This document shows, piece after piece, positions 16,781 to 25,881 of a stretch of DNA of 64,000 nt. Under the pieces are notes generated by a model that was given only the letters and a program-made list of their open reading frames with translations, was not told the DNA's origin and did not search any database. This stretch comes from Planomonospora_B alba. Lineage in GTDB: Bacteria > Actinomycetota > Actinomycetes > Streptosporangiales > Streptosporangiaceae. The first letter of the stretch is position 1. Each line of letters starts with the position of its first letter. The stretch lies in NCBI RefSeq assembly GCF_039534085.1, contig NZ_BAAAUT010000008.1:62001-126000 (forward strand), given 5' to 3'. Position numbers and translations under genes: made by a program.

Positions 16781-17013
16781 CGCGTTCCGAACAGGAGCTG
16801 GCGCGGCGGTTGCGCGAGGCGCACCGCCGCGTCCGCGCGCTGCCGGCCTCCCCCGAGGTGCGTCAGCGCCTGGCCCGCCGCCTGCTGGCCATCTGCGACG
16901 CCGCCAAGCACGACGTGCGGCACGCCGCTTCACGCCTGGAATTGTTCCTTATTTCCCTCGATGACCTGGTTTCAGACACGGGCAGTGCTGGAAATATTGC
17001 GGAAGGTGATTGA
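16759..17013 (+). CDS. Small helical hypothetical protein downstream of leuD
   Basis: The 84-residue frame starting at ATG 16759 (MAADDDLTRSEQELARRL) is amphipathic-helical and Arg/Leu-rich to about residue 60 (RLREAHRRVRALPASPEVRQ), then becomes more AT-rich in DNA (ELFLISLDDLVSDT). It overlaps the leuD end by 22 bases, so it would be cotranslated with the operon. No family recognised; a coding role is supported by the GC-codon pattern and absence of a better reading on either strand, but this is a modest case. Confidence 0.5.
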   Translation: MAADDDLTRSEQELARRLREAHRRVRALPASPEVRQRLARRLLAICDAAKHDVRHAASRLELFLISLDDLVSDTGSAGNIAEGD

Positions 17014-17151
17014 GTCACACGCTCCCGTCCCCTAATTTCAAGCGGGTAAGGGGTTCCGGCTCGACCGGGGCCCCTCTCGGCGACAGATCGGGTGAGGCGG
17101 GCTTCCTGTCTTGAGACCCACTCCCGGACATCGGCAACAAGGGACAATCTT

Positions 17152-17448
17152 ATGAACAAGAAAGAACTCGTCGACGCCATCGCGGATCGGGTGGGCGACA
17201 AGAAGACGGCCACCGAGGCCGTGAACGCCGTCCTCGACACGATCCAGAAGGCCGTCGCCAGTGGGGACAAGGTCTCCATCACGGGGTTCGGTGCCTTCGA
17301 GATGGCCCACAAGCCGGCCCGTACGGCAAGGAACCCTTCCACCGGCGCCGAGATCAAGGTGGCAGAGAGCTGGGCGCCGAAGTTCCGCCCGGGGTCCGAC
17401 TTCAAGGAGCTCGTGAACGAGGGCGGCAAGAAGGCGGCGAAGAAGTAA
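17152..17448 (+). CDS. hup: HU-family nucleoid protein
   Basis: The 98-residue DNA-bending protein starts MNKKELVDAIADRVGDKKTA and has the HU signature GFGAFEMAHKPARTARNPST. It corresponds to the short HupA type of actinobacteria: the lysine-rich C-terminal tail of HupS/HupB is lacking and the protein ends GGKKAAKK. I start at ATG 17152, after AAGGGA, because the conserved N-terminus begins there; an upstream in-frame ATG at 17092 adds 20 unconserved residues. A monocistronic unit with its own terminator. Confidence 0.95.
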   Translation: MNKKELVDAIADRVGDKKTATEAVNAVLDTIQKAVASGDKVSITGFGAFEMAHKPARTARNPSTGAEIKVAESWAPKFRPGSDFKELVNEGGKKAAKK

Positions 17449-17466
17449 CCAGGACACGCGCACCGG

Positions 17467-17495
17467 GGCCCGGTTCCTCCGCGGAGGACCGGGCC
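17467..17495 (+). terminator. Hairpin terminator after hup
   Basis: GGCCCGGT-TCCTC pairs with GAGGA-CCGGGCC across a tight CGCG loop, with one bulged T, between the convergent hup and cold-shock-like genes. Confidence 0.6.
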
Positions 17496-17535
17496 TCGTC
17501 CGTGCCCGGGTCCGGCGGGACGGCCCCGGCCGTCG

Positions 17536-17739
17536 TCAGCCGGGGAGCGGGAACGTCGAGAGCGTGACGTAGGTGACGCGGCCGCCGTCCAGGAGGATGT
17601 TCACCCGCTGGCCCGACCTGAGCAGCCGGAGCGGCCCGGCGTCGAACGCCTCGGCGCCGAACGGCACCTCGGTCCCGTCGTCCAGGAACACCGACCCGGA
17701 TCGGCTCGCGGGGTCGAAGGTCTTCACCGTCGCCTGCAC
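17536..17739 (-). CDS. Small cold-shock-domain-like protein
   Basis: This 67-residue protein (MQATVKTFDPASRSGSVFLD to TLSTFPLPG) has the length and strand pattern of an OB-fold cold-shock protein: ATVKTFDPASRSGSVFLDDG replaces the canonical GTVKWFNAEKGFGFI. The aromatic RNA-binding motifs RNP1 (GFGFI) and RNP2 (VFVHF) are absent, so nucleic-acid binding cannot be assumed. Such divergent proteins are found near hup in related genomes as far as I recall. Function unknown. Confidence 0.7.
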   Translation of the reverse strand: MQATVKTFDPASRSGSVFLDDGTEVPFGAEAFDAGPLRLLRSGQRVNILLDGGRVTYVTLSTFPLPG

Positions 17740-17820
17740 GCCCCCACCCTAACCGGCCCCGCCCGGCGCGGCGGAAAACGGGTTGACCCGGCCGCGGACG
17801 GGCCGCGATCATGCCTGGCC

Positions 17821-19050
17821 ATGCGCACCCGGGACCAGAGCACGGGGATGTGGCGGGACCGGTCGTTCCGGTTGTTCCTCGGCGCCGACGCGATCAGCCA
17901 GTTCGGCACCCAGATCACCCTCGTGGCGCTGCCGATGGTCGCGCTGCTCACCCTGGACGCGGGCGAGTTCCACCTCGGCCTGCTCACCGCCGCGGAGACG
18001 GCCGCCTTCCTGATCCTCGGGCTGCCCGCCGGGGTGTGGGCGGACCGGCTCCGCCGCCGCCCGATCATGATCTGGAGCGATCTGCTCCGGGGCGCGGCCC
18101 TGCTCTCCGTCCCGGTCGCCGCCGCCCTGGACGCGCTCACCCTGCCCCAGCTCTACGTCGTCGCGCTCCTCCTCGGCCTGGGCTCGCTCCTGTTCGACGT
18201 CGCCCACATGAGCTTCCTGCCCGCGCTGGTCGGCAAGGAGGACCTGCTGCGGGGCAACGGCGCCCTGGAGACGCTGCGCGGCACGGCGGCGCTGTCCGGC
18301 CCCGCCCTGGGCGGCTGGCTGGTGCAGGTGCTGACCGCGCCGGTCACCCTGCTCGCCGACGCGGTCAGCTACCTGGTCTCGGCGCTGCTGCTCGGCGGCG
18401 TCCGCGTGGCGGAGACCCCGGCGCCCGCCGCGGCCCGGCGCAGGCTCACCGAGGAGGTGGCCGAGGGCGTGCGGTACGTGGCCGGCCACCCGGTGCTGCG
18501 CCGCCTCGCCGCGGTCGGCGCGCTGGTCATGCTCTGCAACGGGATCTGGGCCGTCGCCCAGCCGGTCTTCCTGCTCCGGACGCTCGGCGTCGGGCCGGGC
18601 GTCTACGGCCTGCTGGTGGCCGGCTCCGTCGCCGGCGGGCTGGCCGGGGCGGTCCTCGCCCCCCGGGCCGCCGCCCGGTTCGGAGCCGGCCGCGCCATGT
18701 ACGGCGGAGCCGCCCTGGCCGCCGTGGCGGTCCTCCTCATCCCCCTGGCCGGGGAGGGCTGGCGGCTGGCGCTGTACCCGCTCGGCTGCGTGCTCAACGG
18801 CGTGGGCGGCGCGGTCTTCGGCGTCAACCAGCTCAGCTACCGGCAGCGGATCACCCCGGAGCACCTGCTCGGCCGGATGAACGCCAGCATGCGCTTCCTG
18901 ATGTGGGGGGCGGCGCCGCTCGGCGGCCTGCTCGGCGGGGTGCTGGGGGAGCGGTTCGGCGCGCACGCCGCCCTGTGGGCCGCAGCGGCCGGCATCGCGG
19001 TCGCGCACCTTCCGGTCCTGCTCGGCTCCACGGTCAGGCGGCTGCGATGA
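17821..19050 (+). CDS. MFS transporter
   Basis: The 409-residue protein has about 12 predicted transmembrane helices and the MFS loop signature GLPAGVWADRLRRRPIM between helices 2 and 3, typical of the enterobactin-exporter/multidrug group (DUF894-like). N-terminus RDRSFRLFLGADAISQFGTQ also fits that group. Substrate unknown. The last codons lie in a 22-bp copy of the end of the convergent cofC gene, which supplies the C-terminal residues and stop. Confidence 0.88.
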   Translation: MRTRDQSTGMWRDRSFRLFLGADAISQFGTQITLVALPMVALLTLDAGEFHLGLLTAAETAAFLILGLPAGVWADRLRRRPIMIWSDLLRGAALLSVPVAAALDALTLPQLYVVALLLGLGSLLFDVAHMSFLPALVGKEDLLRGNGALETLRGTAALSGPALGGWLVQVLTAPVTLLADAVSYLVSALLLGGVRVAETPAPAAARRRLTEEVAEGVRYVAGHPVLRRLAAVGALVMLCNGIWAVAQPVFLLRTLGVGPGVYGLLVAGSVAGGLAGAVLAPRAAARFGAGRAMYGGAALAAVAVLLIPLAGEGWRLALYPLGCVLNGVGGAVFGVNQLSYRQRITPEHLLGRMNASMRFLMWGAAPLGGLLGGVLGERFGAHAALWAAAAGIAVAHLPVLLGSTVRRLR

Positions 19051-19117
19051 GCGGCCGGGCGGTGGCCGCGGCGCGGGGCCGGGGCCCGCGACGGGCGGTC
19101 AGGCGCCCGCGATGAGC
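19031..19117. repeat. 22-bp direct repeat shared by the ends of MFS and cofC genes
   Basis: Bases 19031-19052 and 19096-19117 match at 20 of 22 positions (both start CGGTCAGGCG and end GCGATGAGC). The right copy spans the cofC stop codon; the left copy contains the stop of the MFS gene on the other strand. Confidence 0.8.
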
Positions 19118-19752
19118 CGGGCCACCTCGGCGGTGCGGGGGCCGGTGCCCAGCGCGAGGGCCGCCCGCAGGTCGTCGGGGGTGTCCACGTCCCGGCGCAC
19201 CGAGTCGACCCCCGCCAGGCAGAGCTCCTTGGCGCCGCGGCCCAGGTGGCGCTCGCGGGAGGGGCCGCCGAAGCCCGGGGCGAACGGTACGCCGGGCCGT
19301 ACCCCGTAGAAGGTCGTGCCGACCTCGGCGGCGTCCGGCAGGAAGGCCTGGTCGAACTCCGCCGCGGCGGCCAGCACGCGCGCCAGTTCGGCGGGGCGCA
19401 GGGCGGGCAGGTCGGCCTGGAGCGCGCCGACCGCCTCGCCGGGCGCCAGCCGTACGGCCTCGCGGGCGCCGTGGCGCAGCGCCGCGTTGAGCCCGGCCTC
19501 CGGGTCGCCGACCACGCGGGCGCCCACCCCGGACAGCGCCCCGGCCGCCACCGGATCGCCCGTCACCACCACGACGCGGGAGACGAGGGCGCACCGCAGG
19601 GCGGCCTCGACGGTGTCGCAGGCGATCGCCACGGCCAGCGCGGCGCGGTGCGGGCCCGCGGCCTCGGTCAGCCGGGTCTTGGCGGCGACCAGCGTCTTGA
19701 CGGGGACGACGAGACTCCAGCCCGCGTTCTCGGGAGGCATACCCTTAAGCAT
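19099..19752 (-). CDS. cofC: Phosphoenolpyruvate/2-phospho-L-lactate guanylyltransferase (CofC/FbiD)
   Basis: The protein has the CofC layout: an N-terminal nucleotide-binding start WSLVVPVKTLVAAKTRLTEA, the metal-binding GALQADLPALRPAELARVL block and the C-terminal DSVRRDVDTPDDLRAAL stretch. It activates phosphoenolpyruvate (or phospholactate) with GTP in coenzyme F420 synthesis. Two starts are possible: ATG 19752, preceded by GAGG at four bases, or ATG 19740, whose nearest purine run is too close; I chose the first (217 residues). The 5' end faces plsC, divergently. Its final codons are duplicated 65 bases downstream. Confidence 0.85.
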   Translation of the reverse strand: MLKGMPPENAGWSLVVPVKTLVAAKTRLTEAAGPHRAALAVAIACDTVEAALRCALVSRVVVVTGDPVAAGALSGVGARVVGDPEAGLNAALRHGAREAVRLAPGEAVGALQADLPALRPAELARVLAAAAEFDQAFLPDAAEVGTTFYGVRPGVPFAPGFGGPSRERHLGRGAKELCLAGVDSVRRDVDTPDDLRAALALGTGPRTAEVARLIAGA

Positions 19753-19821
19753 CCCGCCTCGGCGGTCCCGGAAGCCAACCGGGAGGTCCGCCGGGCGTCC
19801 CCCCGCGCGTATGGAGGACTC

Positions 19822-20547
19822 ATGAGACGCCCTGGGTGGCCGACCCGCTTCTGGGTGGCCGTGGCCGTCGTGATCGTCAAGCCGCTCTCGTGGCTGCTGG
19901 TCAAGAAGGACTGGCGGAACGGGGAGCGGCTGCCACGCGAGGGCGCGATCATCGTGGCGACCAACCACCTGTCGTGGGTGGACCCCTTCCTGATCGCGCA
20001 CTTCCTGTACAACAACGGGCGCTGGCCGGTGGTGCTGGCCAAGTCCGGGATCTTCAAGGTGCCGGTGATCGGGCAGCTGGCGCGGGCGATGCGGGCGATC
20101 CCGGTCCACCGGGGCAGCGCCGAGGCGGTCCGCTCGCTGGAGGCGTCGCAGGAGCGCGTCGCCGAGGGCGCGTGCGTGATGTTCTACCCCGAGGGCACGT
20201 GCACCCGCGACCCGGACTTCTGGCCGATGGAGGGCAAGACCGGGGCCGCACGGCTGGCCCTGGAGACCGGCGTGCCGGTGATCCCGGTGGCGCACTGGGG
20301 AGCCCAGGAGATCCTCCCGTACGGCAGCAAGCGCCCCCGCCTGTTCCCCCGCAAGACCTTCCGCGTGCAGGTCGGCCCCCCGGTCGACCTGTCGAAGTAC
20401 CGCGGCGGAGCGGACGGGCGGCCGCCCCAGGCCGAGGTGCTGCGCGCGGCGACCGCCGACATCATGGCGGCGATCACCGCGCAGCTCGCCGAGCTGCGCG
20501 GGGAGAAGGCGCCGGACGCCCCGTTCAAGAGACCCGCTCACGGCTGA
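19822..20547 (+). CDS. plsC: 1-acyl-sn-glycerol-3-phosphate acyltransferase
   Basis: The 241-residue membrane-associated acyltransferase has the NHLSWVD (HX4D) catalytic block, the VMFYPEGTCTRD glycerophosphate-binding block and the GVPVIPVAHWGAQEIL block in order. It makes phosphatidic acid from lysophosphatidate. GGAGG sits four bases before ATG 19822. The gene is 20 bases upstream of gpsA, which supplies the glycerol-3-phosphate backbone, a functionally sensible operon. Confidence 0.93.
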   Translation: MRRPGWPTRFWVAVAVVIVKPLSWLLVKKDWRNGERLPREGAIIVATNHLSWVDPFLIAHFLYNNGRWPVVLAKSGIFKVPVIGQLARAMRAIPVHRGSAEAVRSLEASQERVAEGACVMFYPEGTCTRDPDFWPMEGKTGAARLALETGVPVIPVAHWGAQEILPYGSKRPRLFPRKTFRVQVGPPVDLSKYRGGADGRPPQAEVLRAATADIMAAITAQLAELRGEKAPDAPFKRPAHG

Positions 20548-20567
20548 GTTCGGCGTACGGTGTGGGA

Positions 20568-21572
20568 ATGACCAAGGCTGCCGTGTTCGGGACGGGCTCA
20601 TGGGGCACGACGTTCGCGATGATCCTCGCCCACGCGGGCACCCGGACGACCCTGTGGGGCCGGCGCGCGGACGTCGTCGAGGCGATCGACCGCCGTCATG
20701 AGAACCCCGACTACCTGCCGGGGGTCGAACTGCCCAGCACGCTGCGCGCCACCACCGACCCCGCCGAGGCGCTCGACGGCGCCGACTTCGTGGTGCTGGC
20801 CGTGCCCTCCCAGACGCTCCGGGCCAACCTGGCCGTCTGGAAGCCCGATCTGCCCTCCGGCGCCGTCCTGGTGAGCCTGATGAAGGGCATCGAGCTCGGC
20901 ACCGCCAAGCGGATGAGCGAGGTGATCCGCGAGGTGGCCGAGGTGCCGCCGGAGCGGGTCGCGGTGGTCTCCGGCCCGAACCTCGCCGGCGAGATCGTCC
21001 GCGGCCAGCCCGCCGCGACGGTGGTGGCCTGCCCGGACGAGAAGGCCATGGAGCGCCTCCAGGCGGCCTGCCACCTGCCGTCGTTCCGGGCCTACACCAA
21101 CCCCGACGTGGTGGGCGTGGAGCTCGGCGGGGCGGTCAAAAACGTGATCGCGCTGGCGGTCGGGGTCGCCACGGGCATGGGGATGGGCGACAACGTCGCG
21201 GCGACGCTCATGACGCGCGGCCTGGCGGAGATCTCCCGGCTCGGCGCGGCGCTCGGCGCCGACCCCCACACGTTCGCCGGGCTGGCGGGCATGGGCGATC
21301 TGGTGGCGACCTGCACCTCACCGTTGTCCCGGAACCGTACCTTCGGTGAGAATCTGGGGCGGGGCATGACCCTGGCCGAGGTCGTCGCCGCCACCAAGCA
21401 GACCGCCGAAGGGGTCAAGTCCTGCGAGTCGGTCCTCGAACTGGCCAGAAAGCACGACGTGGAGATGCCGATCACCGAGGTCGTGGTGGCCGTCGTCCAT
21501 GACGGCATGCCGCCCGGGGAGGCAGCGATGCTGCTGATGTCCCGCACCCCCAAGCCCGAGCGGTACGGATGA
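20568..21572 (+). CDS. gpsA: NAD(P)-dependent glycerol-3-phosphate dehydrogenase
   Basis: The 334-residue enzyme opens with the dinucleotide fold KAAVFGTGSWGTTFAMIL and contains the active-site lysine blocks SLMKGIELGT and GGAVKNVIALAVG and the GMGDLVATCTSPLSRNR motif. It reduces dihydroxyacetone phosphate to glycerol-3-phosphate for phospholipid synthesis. The start MTKAAVFG at 20568 is the conserved one. Its stop overlaps the start of the next gene (ATGA). Confidence 0.97.
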   Translation: MTKAAVFGTGSWGTTFAMILAHAGTRTTLWGRRADVVEAIDRRHENPDYLPGVELPSTLRATTDPAEALDGADFVVLAVPSQTLRANLAVWKPDLPSGAVLVSLMKGIELGTAKRMSEVIREVAEVPPERVAVVSGPNLAGEIVRGQPAATVVACPDEKAMERLQAACHLPSFRAYTNPDVVGVELGGAVKNVIALAVGVATGMGMGDNVAATLMTRGLAEISRLGAALGADPHTFAGLAGMGDLVATCTSPLSRNRTFGENLGRGMTLAEVVAATKQTAEGVKSCESVLELARKHDVEMPITEVVVAVVHDGMPPGEAAMLLMSRTPKPERYG

Positions 21573-22798
21573 ATCCCGGCATGCGCAGGCAGCGGGGGGA
21601 GAACACCCGCTCGGCGCATCTGCCGGTCCCGGCCGCGCCCCAGCGCAGCCCGCTCGGCCTGCCGGTGTGGCGCAGCTCCGCGTGGGGTTCCGCAGGTCCG
21701 GGCGGCGGCGCCGCGGAGGCCGCGGCGCAGGCGGCGGGCGACCGGATCGACAACCCGACGACCGCGGCCTTCGCGGCGGCGGTGGCCTCCCTGGAGGGCG
21801 CGGCCGCGCCGGAGGACGTCGCCGGGCAGGCGTTCTCCTCGGGCCGGGCCGCGGTCAACACGGTGCTGATGACCTTCCTGCGCTCCGGGGCGCACGTCGT
21901 CGCCCCCGTCCCGGTCGACGGCGGGACCCACTCGCTCCTGACGAACGTGCTGTCGAGGTTCGGGGTGAGCGCGGACTTCGTCGACTACGCCGACCTGGGC
22001 CGGGTGAGCGCGGCGGTCCGGCGGAGCACGAAGATCATATACGCGGAGACGATCTCCACCCAGGCGGCGGCCGTGGCCGACATCCGCGGCCTCTACCGGA
22101 TCGCGCGCGGCGCCGGGGCCCTGCTGGTGGTGGACTCGACCTACGCCACGCCGGTGGTGTGCCGCCCGCTGGAGCACGGCGCCGACCTCGTGCTCCACTC
22201 CGCGTCCACCTACCTCGGCGGGCACGACGACTGCACCGGAGGGATCGTCGTGGGCCGGCCCGACCTGGTCGCGCGGCTCCGCGCGGTCCGCGCCGACACC
22301 GGGGCCGAGCTCTCCCCCGACGAGGCATTCCTGCTCCGCCGCGGGCTGGAGACGCTGCCGCTGCGGGTGCGCCGCATGTGCTCCACCGCGATGGTGTTCG
22401 CCGCGGCCGTGGCCAAGCACCCCGCGGTCCGCCGGGTCGACTACCCCGGCCTGCCCCACCACCCCGGCCACCGGCTGGCCAGGCACCTGTTCGACTCCGG
22501 GCCCGAGGGCACCCGGTACGGCGCCTGCGTGACGGTCGTCCCGCACGGCGGCCAGGAGGCGGCCGCCCGGCTGACCGGGGCGCTCCGGCTCGTCTCCGCC
22601 GCCTCCTCGGCGGGCGGCACGCGCACCAAGGTCGCGCACGCGGCCTCACTCGGCCACCGCAGGGGCGGCGGCGGCACAGGGGACGGGAGGGCGGACGAGG
22701 CGGGAGCGGTGCGCTTCTCGATCGGCCTGGAGGACGCCGAGGACCTCATCGTGGATGTCACCCGGGCGCTCGACTCCCTGCTCGCCGCGGGGAGATAG
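21569..22798 (+). CDS. Cys/Met-metabolism PLP-fold protein lacking the Schiff-base lysine
   Basis: The 409-residue protein follows cystathionine gamma-synthase/lyase enzymes along its length: the cofactor Asp189 in LVVVDSTYATPVVCRPL, ETISTQ in place of ETPSNP, and the substrate-carboxylate Arg region VRFSIGLEDAEDL. At the lysine position the sequence is LHSASTYLGGHDDCTGG where family members have SATKYLGGHSD, so Thr214 replaces the lysine that binds PLP; the Asp-to-Lys spacing of 25 residues is otherwise kept. Check of the codons (TCC ACC TAC) shows no ambiguity. It overlaps gpsA by four bases and precedes ddl. It is either a non-catalytic relative or uses PLP without an internal aldimine. 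Confidence 0.85.
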   Translation: MNPGMRRQRGENTRSAHLPVPAAPQRSPLGLPVWRSSAWGSAGPGGGAAEAAAQAAGDRIDNPTTAAFAAAVASLEGAAAPEDVAGQAFSSGRAAVNTVLMTFLRSGAHVVAPVPVDGGTHSLLTNVLSRFGVSADFVDYADLGRVSAAVRRSTKIIYAETISTQAAAVADIRGLYRIARGAGALLVVDSTYATPVVCRPLEHGADLVLHSASTYLGGHDDCTGGIVVGRPDLVARLRAVRADTGAELSPDEAFLLRRGLETLPLRVRRMCSTAMVFAAAVAKHPAVRRVDYPGLPHHPGHRLARHLFDSGPEGTRYGACVTVVPHGGQEAAARLTGALRLVSAASSAGGTRTKVAHAASLGHRRGGGGTGDGRADEAGAVRFSIGLEDAEDLIVDVTRALDSLLAAGR

Positions 22799-22848
22799 GC
22801 GCGTCTGACAACCGGATTCACCCCCCAGAGGGGGTACATTCGGTCATC

Positions 22849-23940
<1,092 letters not shown>

Positions 23941-23958
<18 letters not shown>

Positions 23959-24387
23959 CGCGGCGGTGATCGGGGCCGCGAGGTCGGCGAGCACGTTCTC
24001 CGGGACGTGCTCGCGGGACACGGTCACCTCGACGTGGGCCGCCCGGGCGACCGAGGTGTACAGCAGCGGCCTGCCGGGGTCCTGGAACCACGCCACGTCG
24101 TTGATCACCGGCACCTGGTCGGTGGCGTTCATGTTCACCGGGCGGGGCACCCCGCAGCGCAGTGTGATCTCGCCGCCTCCCCAGACCGCGACGTACGGCG
24201 AGGCGGGGGTCGACTCCGTCCGCTCGGCCCCGTCGAGCACCCGGGGGAGCCGTCCGGCGAGCGTCCGGCAGGCGGCCGCGGCCGAGGGCTCCGGGGCGGG
24301 CGGGTCCACCCGGACCGCGCCGCCGCATCCGGCCAGGGCCAGCAGGACGCAGGCGCAGCCCGCCCGACGAGCGAACCGGAGCGACAT
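23941..24387 (-). CDS. DUF3515-family lipoprotein
   Basis: The 148-residue protein has a lipoprotein signal (RRAGCACVLLALAGCGGA; lipidated Cys21) and then the DUF3515 pattern: CRTLAGRLPRVLDG near the start of the mature chain, YVAVWGGGEITLRCGVP, and a C-terminal strand-rich part (VEVTVSREHVPENVLAD). Function is unknown; the family is actinobacterial and usually near ddl and thiL, as here. ATG 24387 follows GAAGGGAAG. Convergent with ddl. Confidence 0.85.
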
Positions 24388-24405
24388 CTTCCCTTCTCCC
24401 GCGGA

Positions 24406-24642
24406 TCAGATGTGGACGATGGGGCACGTGAGCGTGCGCGTGATCCCTTCCACCGCCTGGATCTGCGCGACCACGAGCTTGCCGAGCTCGTCCACGTTCC
24501 GGGCCTCCGCGCGCACGATCACGTCGTAGGGGCCGGTGACGTCCTCCGCCTGCGTGACACCGGTGATCGAGGAGATCTGGCGTGCCACCTCGGCGGCCTT
24601 GCCGACTTCGGTCTGGATCAGGATGTAGGCCTGCACCATCAC
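24406..24642 (-). CDS. Stand-alone Lrp/AsnC ligand-binding (RAM) domain protein
   Basis: The 78-residue protein is a single alpha-beta RAM domain (QAYILIQTEVGKAAEVARQI to TRTLTCPIVHI) with no DNA-binding helix-turn-helix. Such proteins form oligomers that bind amino acids and may modulate full-length Lrp proteins. It precedes the DUF3515 gene on the same strand by 18 bases and is divergent from thiL. Confidence 0.88.
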   Translation of the reverse strand: MMVQAYILIQTEVGKAAEVARQISSITGVTQAEDVTGPYDVIVRAEARNVDELGKLVVAQIQAVEGITRTLTCPIVHI

Positions 24643-24690
24643 GTCCTCCCGGGCGATTGGATCAGTGCCGGAGGGCCACCGTACCCTGTG

Positions 24691-25788
24691 ATGAACGGGA
24701 GGTGTGTCATCACAGTCGGAGATCTCGGCGAATTCGGAATCGTCGCGCGTATCGCCGGGCGTCTGCCGCAGGGCCGGACCGTCCTGCTGGGCCCCGGGGA
24801 CGACGCGGCGCTGGTGGGCGCGCCCGACGGCCGGGTCGTGGTGACAACGGACTTATTACTCGAAAATCGACATTTCCGTCGGGATTGGTCCACTGCTTAC
24901 GATATCGGACGAAAAGCCGCGGCCCAGAACCTCTCCGACGTCGTGGCCATGGGCGCCGACCCCACCGGAATCGTGGTCGGCCTGGGACTGCCCGCCGACA
25001 CCCCCGCCGGATGGCTGGACGACCTCGCCGACGGCTTCCGCGACGAGTGCGCCCTGGTGGGGGCCAGCGTCGTGGGCGGCGACACCACCCGCTGCGAGCT
25101 GGTCGTGATCGGCGTCACCGCACTCGGCGACCTGGGCGGGCGGGCCCCGGTCACCCGCTCGGGAGCGCGCGAGGGCGACGTGGTCGCGGTGGCGGGGCGG
25201 CTCGGGCACGCCGCCGCCGGACTCGCCCTGCTCCGCGACGGCCGGGCCGTACCGGGGGCGGCCGGAGCCGGGGCGCGCCCGGGCGGGGCCGGGTCCGCCG
25301 CCAGACCTGCTGCCGGGCCCGCGGGGGCGGCCGGCGTCCCGGCATCCGCGGGGGCGGAGGACCCGGACTCGGGGGAGGCGGCCCCGGTGGCGCTGGCGGC
25401 GCTGGTGGACGCGCACCGCCGCCCGCGCCCGCCCTATCCCTGCGGTGTCCAGGCGGCCGAGCTGGGCGCCACCGCGATGCTGGACGTCAGCGACGGTCTG
25501 CTGCAGGATCTGGGCCATGTCGCACACGCCAGCGGAGTGGGGATCGTGCTCGACCCCGCGGCCTTCGCCGTCCCCCCGGAGCTGGAGGCCGCCGCCCGCC
25601 TGCTCGGGACGGACCCGCTGGAGTGGATCCTCACCGGCGGCGACGACCACGCCCTCGCCGCGGCCTTCCCTCCCGGCGTACGGCTCCCGCCCGTCTGGAC
25701 CCGGGTCGGGAGGGTCACCGGAGGCGAGGGCGTCCAGGTGAGAGGACGCCCGCCGGGACACGGCGGCTGGGATCACTTCCGCGACTGA
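24691..25788 (+). CDS. thiL: Thiamine-monophosphate kinase
   Basis: The enzyme phosphorylates thiamine monophosphate to the diphosphate. Recognisable blocks are GDLGEFGIVARIAGRL, LLGPGDDAALVG, the Mg-binding VTTDLLLENRHFRRDW, LSDVVAMGADPTGIVVGL, VVGGDTTRCE and AMLDVSDGLLQDLGHVA. About residues 188-231 are an Ala/Gly/Pro-rich low-complexity insertion not expected in ThiL, lying between ALLRDG and DAHRRPRPP. Start ATG 24691 lacks a close ribosome-binding site (GGAGG is 16 bases upstream), and an in-frame GTG lies directly before it, so the exact start is uncertain. No TPP riboswitch fits in the 48-bp upstream gap. Confidence 0.92.
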   Translation: MNGRCVITVGDLGEFGIVARIAGRLPQGRTVLLGPGDDAALVGAPDGRVVVTTDLLLENRHFRRDWSTAYDIGRKAAAQNLSDVVAMGADPTGIVVGLGLPADTPAGWLDDLADGFRDECALVGASVVGGDTTRCELVVIGVTALGDLGGRAPVTRSGAREGDVVAVAGRLGHAAAGLALLRDGRAVPGAAGAGARPGGAGSAARPAAGPAGAAGVPASAGAEDPDSGEAAPVALAALVDAHRRPRPPYPCGVQAAELGATAMLDVSDGLLQDLGHVAHASGVGIVLDPAAFAVPPELEAAARLLGTDPLEWILTGGDDHALAAAFPPGVRLPPVWTRVGRVTGGEGVQVRGRPPGHGGWDHFRD

Positions 25789-25816
25789 CCGGTCGCGTTC
25801 TCATGGCATCCGTGAA

Positions 25817-25829
25817 AATTGTGACAATT
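25817..25829. promoter_or_regulatory. 13-bp dyad in AT-rich promoter region
   Basis: AATTGTGACAATT is a perfect palindrome around a central G in an unusually AT-rich 45-bp stretch about 55 bases upstream of the next gene. It is likely part of the promoter or operator for that gene. Confidence 0.45.
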
Positions 25830-25881
25830 ATTTACTGAAATGGTATGAAGATGCCCGGTCGACTTCCTGAGGAAAAAAGAG

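Noticed and set aside
24643..24690. TPP riboswitch before thiL
   Set aside because: The gap is only 48 bases and lacks the conserved core; thiD also has no such element in its short leader.
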